A stretch of 64,000 nt of DNA from Tranquillimonas alkanivorans (GTDB lineage: Bacteria; Pseudomonadota; Alphaproteobacteria; Rhodobacterales; Rhodobacteraceae), in assembly GCF_900115595.1 (NCBI RefSeq), contig NZ_FOXA01000002.1:186001-250000 (forward strand), in the 5' to 3' direction. Below the pieces are notes generated by a model that had not been told where the DNA came from, did no database searches, and saw only the letters and a list, made by a program, of their open reading frames with translations. The first letter of the stretch is position 1, and the number at the start of each line of letters is the position of its first letter. Of the stretch, positions 61,901-64,000 are shown in pieces. A program made the position numbers and the translations under genes.

Positions 61901-62005
61901 TGACGCCCCGGCGGCAAAACATTTTCAGGTTCGTCGAAATGTCCGGCGAACCGGGTCGGCGTCCGCGCGTTGGGCGCCCCTGCGCAGCCCGAAAGGAGGC
62001 CGACC

Positions 62006-62068
62006 ATGAAGAAGCTCGTGAAATTCCTCGCCCTCTGGCGTGTCTTCCGCCGCTTCGTCCGGCGCTGA
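62006..62068 (+). CDS. 20-residue cationic amphipathic microprotein
   Basis: The 21-codon frame encodes MKKLVKFLALWRVFRRFVRR, with eight basic and no acidic residues, strongly hydrophobic between them, so an amphipathic helix is expected. AAAGGAGG (61992-61999) lies six bases before the ATG, one of the best ribosome binding sites in the window. It is divergent from the ArsR-type gene, 125 bases away, with the palindromic operator between. A membrane-active regulatory or toxin-like peptide is possible, or a leader peptide for the next gene 94 bases on. Function unknown. Confidence 0.55.
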   Translation: MKKLVKFLALWRVFRRFVRR

Positions 62069-62162
62069 CCGCCCGTGCCGGGATCAACATTGGCGTGACC
62101 GGGCCGCGTGCCCGGTCGCGTGCATCTTGAGCGGCCGGGCCCGGGAGCTTACCTCGCGGCCC

Positions 62163-62747
62163 ATGGATGCCCTCTGCACCGACCTGCGCGCCTGCACGCT
62201 CTGCGCCGACCGCTTTGCCGCCACTGCCACGCGCCACCGCCCCAACCCGGTCGTCTGGTTCAAGCCGGGCGCACGCGTCCTGATCGCGAGCCAGGCGCCG
62301 GGGCTGCGCGTGCACGAGGCGAATACCCCGTTCTGGGACCAGTCCGGGCGCCGCCTGCGCGACTGGCTCGGGATGACCGAGGACGAGTTCTACGACCGCG
62401 AGCGCGTCGCGATCGTTCCCATGGCCTTCTGTTTTCCCGGCTACGATGCGAAGGGCTCGGACCTGCCGCCGCCGCCCGTCTGCGCGCGGACCTGGCGCGC
62501 GCCGATCCTCGAGGGGCTGGACACCATCCGCCTGACGATCCTGATCGGCGGCTATGCGCAGAAGTGGCACCTGGGCACGAAGCAGGGCGTCACGGACACG
62601 GTGGCGGGCTGGCGGGACCACGCGCCGCATACCTTCCCCTTGCCGCATCCCTCGTGGCGCAATACGGCGTGGCTGAAGCGAAATTCGTGGTTCGAAACCG
62701 AGCTTCTGCCGGTCCTGCGGGCCCGCGTCCGCGAGGAGATGGAATGA
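62163..62747 (+). CDS. Uracil-DNA glycosylase family protein
   Basis: A 194-residue protein of the UDG superfamily. Motif A is SQAPGLRVHEANTPF (compare GEAPG of family 4) and the second motif is HPSWRN. Four cysteines, C11, C14, C90 and C107, are spaced as in iron-sulfur UDGs. It may remove uracil or another deaminated base, though relatives of this small group are not well characterised. The ATG at 62163 is chosen because the conserved CXXC follows it directly. It overlaps the next gene (ATGA). Confidence 0.8.
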   Translation: MDALCTDLRACTLCADRFAATATRHRPNPVVWFKPGARVLIASQAPGLRVHEANTPFWDQSGRRLRDWLGMTEDEFYDRERVAIVPMAFCFPGYDAKGSDLPPPPVCARTWRAPILEGLDTIRLTILIGGYAQKWHLGTKQGVTDTVAGWRDHAPHTFPLPHPSWRNTAWLKRNSWFETELLPVLRARVREEME

Positions 62748-63529
62748 CCGAGACACCGCTCGACCGCGCCCATGCCACGATGGAGGCCGCCCCCGACGAC
62801 GACGCGGCGCGGCTGGCCTTCTACGATCGACTGGCCGAGGCCGAGCTGTTCCTGCTGCTCGACGAAGAGCCCGAGGGCGAGACGCTGAACCCCGCCGTCT
62901 GGCCGCTGGAAAGCGGACCGACGGTGCTGGCCTTCGACACCGAGGAGCGGCTGGCCGAGTTCACCGGGCAGATCAGCCCCTACGCCGCGCTTTCGGGGCG
63001 GGCGGTCGCCGGCATGCTGGCGGGGCAGGGGGCGGCGCTGGGGCTCAATCTGGGCGTCGCGCCGTCGGCCATCCTGCTGCCCAGTGACGCGCTGGCCTGG
63101 CTGGCCGAGACGCTGTCGCACCGGCCCGAAACGGTCGAGGCGCGGCCGCAGGACCTGTCCCGCCCCGACGGGCTGCCCGACCGCCTGCTCAATGCGCTCG
63201 ACGCCAAGCTCGCGACGGCTTCGGGCCTCGCGCGGCTCGCCTATCTCGCCGCCGTCACCTACGACACCGGCGCGAAGGGGCATCTCCTGGCCTTCATCGA
63301 CGCCGCCCCGGGTGCCGAGGCCGCGCTGGCGCAGGCCACGGGCGAGGCGCTGACGTTCTCGGGTCTCGAGGCGGGCGTGCTCGACGTCGCCTTTTTCGCC
63401 AGCACCGACCCGGTCGCCGCGCGGCTGGCGCGCGCCGGGCTCAGGATCGACCTGCCCGAGCCCGAGCGGCCGCAGGTGCCGGGGGGCGCGCCGGGGATGG
63501 ACCCCGACCGACCGCCGAAGCTGAAGTAA
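62744..63529 (+). CDS. SseB-family protein
   Basis: A 261-residue cytoplasmic protein with an N-terminal SseB domain: LDRAHATMEAAPDDDAARLA, FYDRLAEAELFLLL, TVLAFDTEERLAEFTG. A less conserved C-terminal half follows. Related proteins in this order accompany housekeeping genes and have no known activity; E. coli SseB was named for an enhanced serine sensitivity phenotype. ATGA overlap with the UDG-like gene indicates cotranscription. Confidence 0.82.
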   Translation: MTETPLDRAHATMEAAPDDDAARLAFYDRLAEAELFLLLDEEPEGETLNPAVWPLESGPTVLAFDTEERLAEFTGQISPYAALSGRAVAGMLAGQGAALGLNLGVAPSAILLPSDALAWLAETLSHRPETVEARPQDLSRPDGLPDRLLNALDAKLATASGLARLAYLAAVTYDTGAKGHLLAFIDAAPGAEAALAQATGEALTFSGLEAGVLDVAFFASTDPVAARLARAGLRIDLPEPERPQVPGGAPGMDPDRPPKLK

Positions 63530-63587
63530 GGCGGACGCGCCTGCGGCGCGACTGCTTTTGTTGCGGCGGGCTTCGCCAGCCGCGATG

Positions 63588-63640
63588 CCGGGGGCTGTCT
63601 GCCCCCGGACCCCTGAGGATATTTCAGGACCAAAGATGGT
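63588..63640. repeat. Intergenic GC hairpin element
   Basis: CCGGGGGC (63588-63595) pairs with GCCCCCGG (63601-63608), followed by ACCCCTGAGGATATTTCAGG and CCAAAGATG. I know this hairpin-plus-GAGGATATTT pattern as a recurrent intergenic element of Rhodobacteraceae; copy number here is one. Confidence 0.5.
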
Positions 63641-63653
63641 AGGGGAGCTGCGC

Positions 63654-63697
63654 TGGATTTGGAGCGCGGCGTCAGTGGATTTGGAGCGCGGCGTCAG
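63654..63697. repeat. Two tandem copies of a 22-bp unit at the end of the reductase gene
   Basis: TGGATTTGGAGCGCGGCGTC plus AG occurs at 63654-63675 and again at 63676-63697 without change. The second copy contains the stop codon of the reductase gene. Confidence 0.85.
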
Positions 63698-64000
63698 TAG
63701 CCCGCATCGCGATCCACGAGGTGCAGAAGCGGTTTACCTGCCTCGCCGCGGCGGATGTTTTCGGCGATGACGCGCGCGGCACTGGCCGGGCGGGTTTCCG
63801 AGGCGATGTGGGGTGTGACCGTTACCTTAGGGTGTGCCCAGAACGGGTGGTCCTTGGGCAGCGGCTCGGTCCGGAAGACATCGAGCGTGGCGTGGGCGAG
63901 GTGACTGGCGTCGAGCGCGGCCAACAGCGCGTCGTCGTCGATGAGCGCGCCGCGGCCGGGATTCACCACGACCGCGCCCTGGGGAAGCCTGGCGATGGCG
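63694..64000 (-). CDS. ghrA: D-2-hydroxyacid dehydrogenase, GhrA type (C-terminal part, cut by window edge)
   Basis: The last 102 residues of a glyoxylate/hydroxypyruvate reductase-like enzyme; the N-terminal part lies right of the window. VVVNPGRGALIDDDALLAAL is the dehydrogenase signature after the cofactor domain, LDVFRTEPLP contains the catalytic Glu region and HPKVTVTPHIASETRP the catalytic histidine in the GhrA-type setting. The stop is in a tandem 22-bp duplication. Confidence 0.85.
   Translation of the reverse strand, partial: AIARLPQGAVVVNPGRGALIDDDALLAALDASHLAHATLDVFRTEPLPKDHPFWAHPKVTVTPHIASETRPASAARVIAENIRRGEAGKPLLHLVDRDAGY

Noticed and set aside
1-64000. CRISPR array
   Set aside because: No regularly spaced identical repeats with unique spacers and no cas genes; the only regular repeats are inside pqiB.

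Overview
The window is a high-GC (about two thirds G+C) alphaproteobacterial chromosome segment, most likely from the Rhodobacterales (Roseobacter group, Rhodobacteraceae). The evidence is a DUF6280-type small protein, the alphaproteobacterial LexA box (GTTC-N7-GTTC), pqiA split into two genes, tripartite tricarboxylate transporter genes and the style of the intergenic palindromes. No tool was run; every call rests on reading the translations and the DNA.

Layout. 0-8.7 kb: cut cation:proton antiporter, HisC-like aminotransferase, two tiny membrane proteins, class V (serine/alanine-glyoxylate) aminotransferase, a phosphatase plus lipid-type ABC exporter pair, YgfZ/CAF17-like protein, a CHAP/NlpC-like protein, EF-P and DUF6280. 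8.9-20.9 kb: AsnC regulator divergent from an ornithine-decarboxylase-fold enzyme, an orphan CoxL-like molybdoenzyme subunit, a DUF2235 hydrolase, a hotdog thioesterase, divergent metF/metR, cysE, a DksA-like zinc finger protein, a soluble PQQ sugar-dehydrogenase-like protein, and a stand-alone Lrp ligand-binding domain coupled to an alpha/beta hydrolase. 21-30.4 kb: TadG/von Willebrand protein, the pqiA1-pqiA2-pqiB-pqiC envelope lipid-transport operon with a very large repeat-bearing PqiB, metG and an SDR.

30.6-42.6 kb: SOS-type imuA behind a perfect LexA box, aldo/keto reductase, SGNH hydrolase, manC followed by a broken phosphomannomutase fragment, then a LacI-controlled operon (regulator, binding protein, two unusual permeases, MGH1-like glycoside hydrolase, ATPase) that looks built to import and hydrolyse a small glycoside such as a glycosylglycerate compatible solute. 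42.6-48.9 kb: tctCBA transporter divergent from tctDE and an extra periplasmic binding protein, with a direct-repeat operator between them.

48.9-57.3 kb: a decayed integrative element lying against tRNA-Gln(TTG). It holds an intact 651-residue tyrosine recombinase, a second partial copy of that recombinase at the far end, IS5 and IS3 remnants, a frameshifted RepA/AAA-type fragment and one intact cargo pair: a LuxR-type response regulator and a hybrid sensor kinase. 58-64 kb: capsule-export genes kpsE/kpsT (no kpsM beside them), an ArsR-permease operon divergent from a 20-residue cationic microprotein with a strong ribosome binding site, a uracil-DNA-glycosylase-like protein, an SseB-family protein and the end of a GhrA-type reductase.
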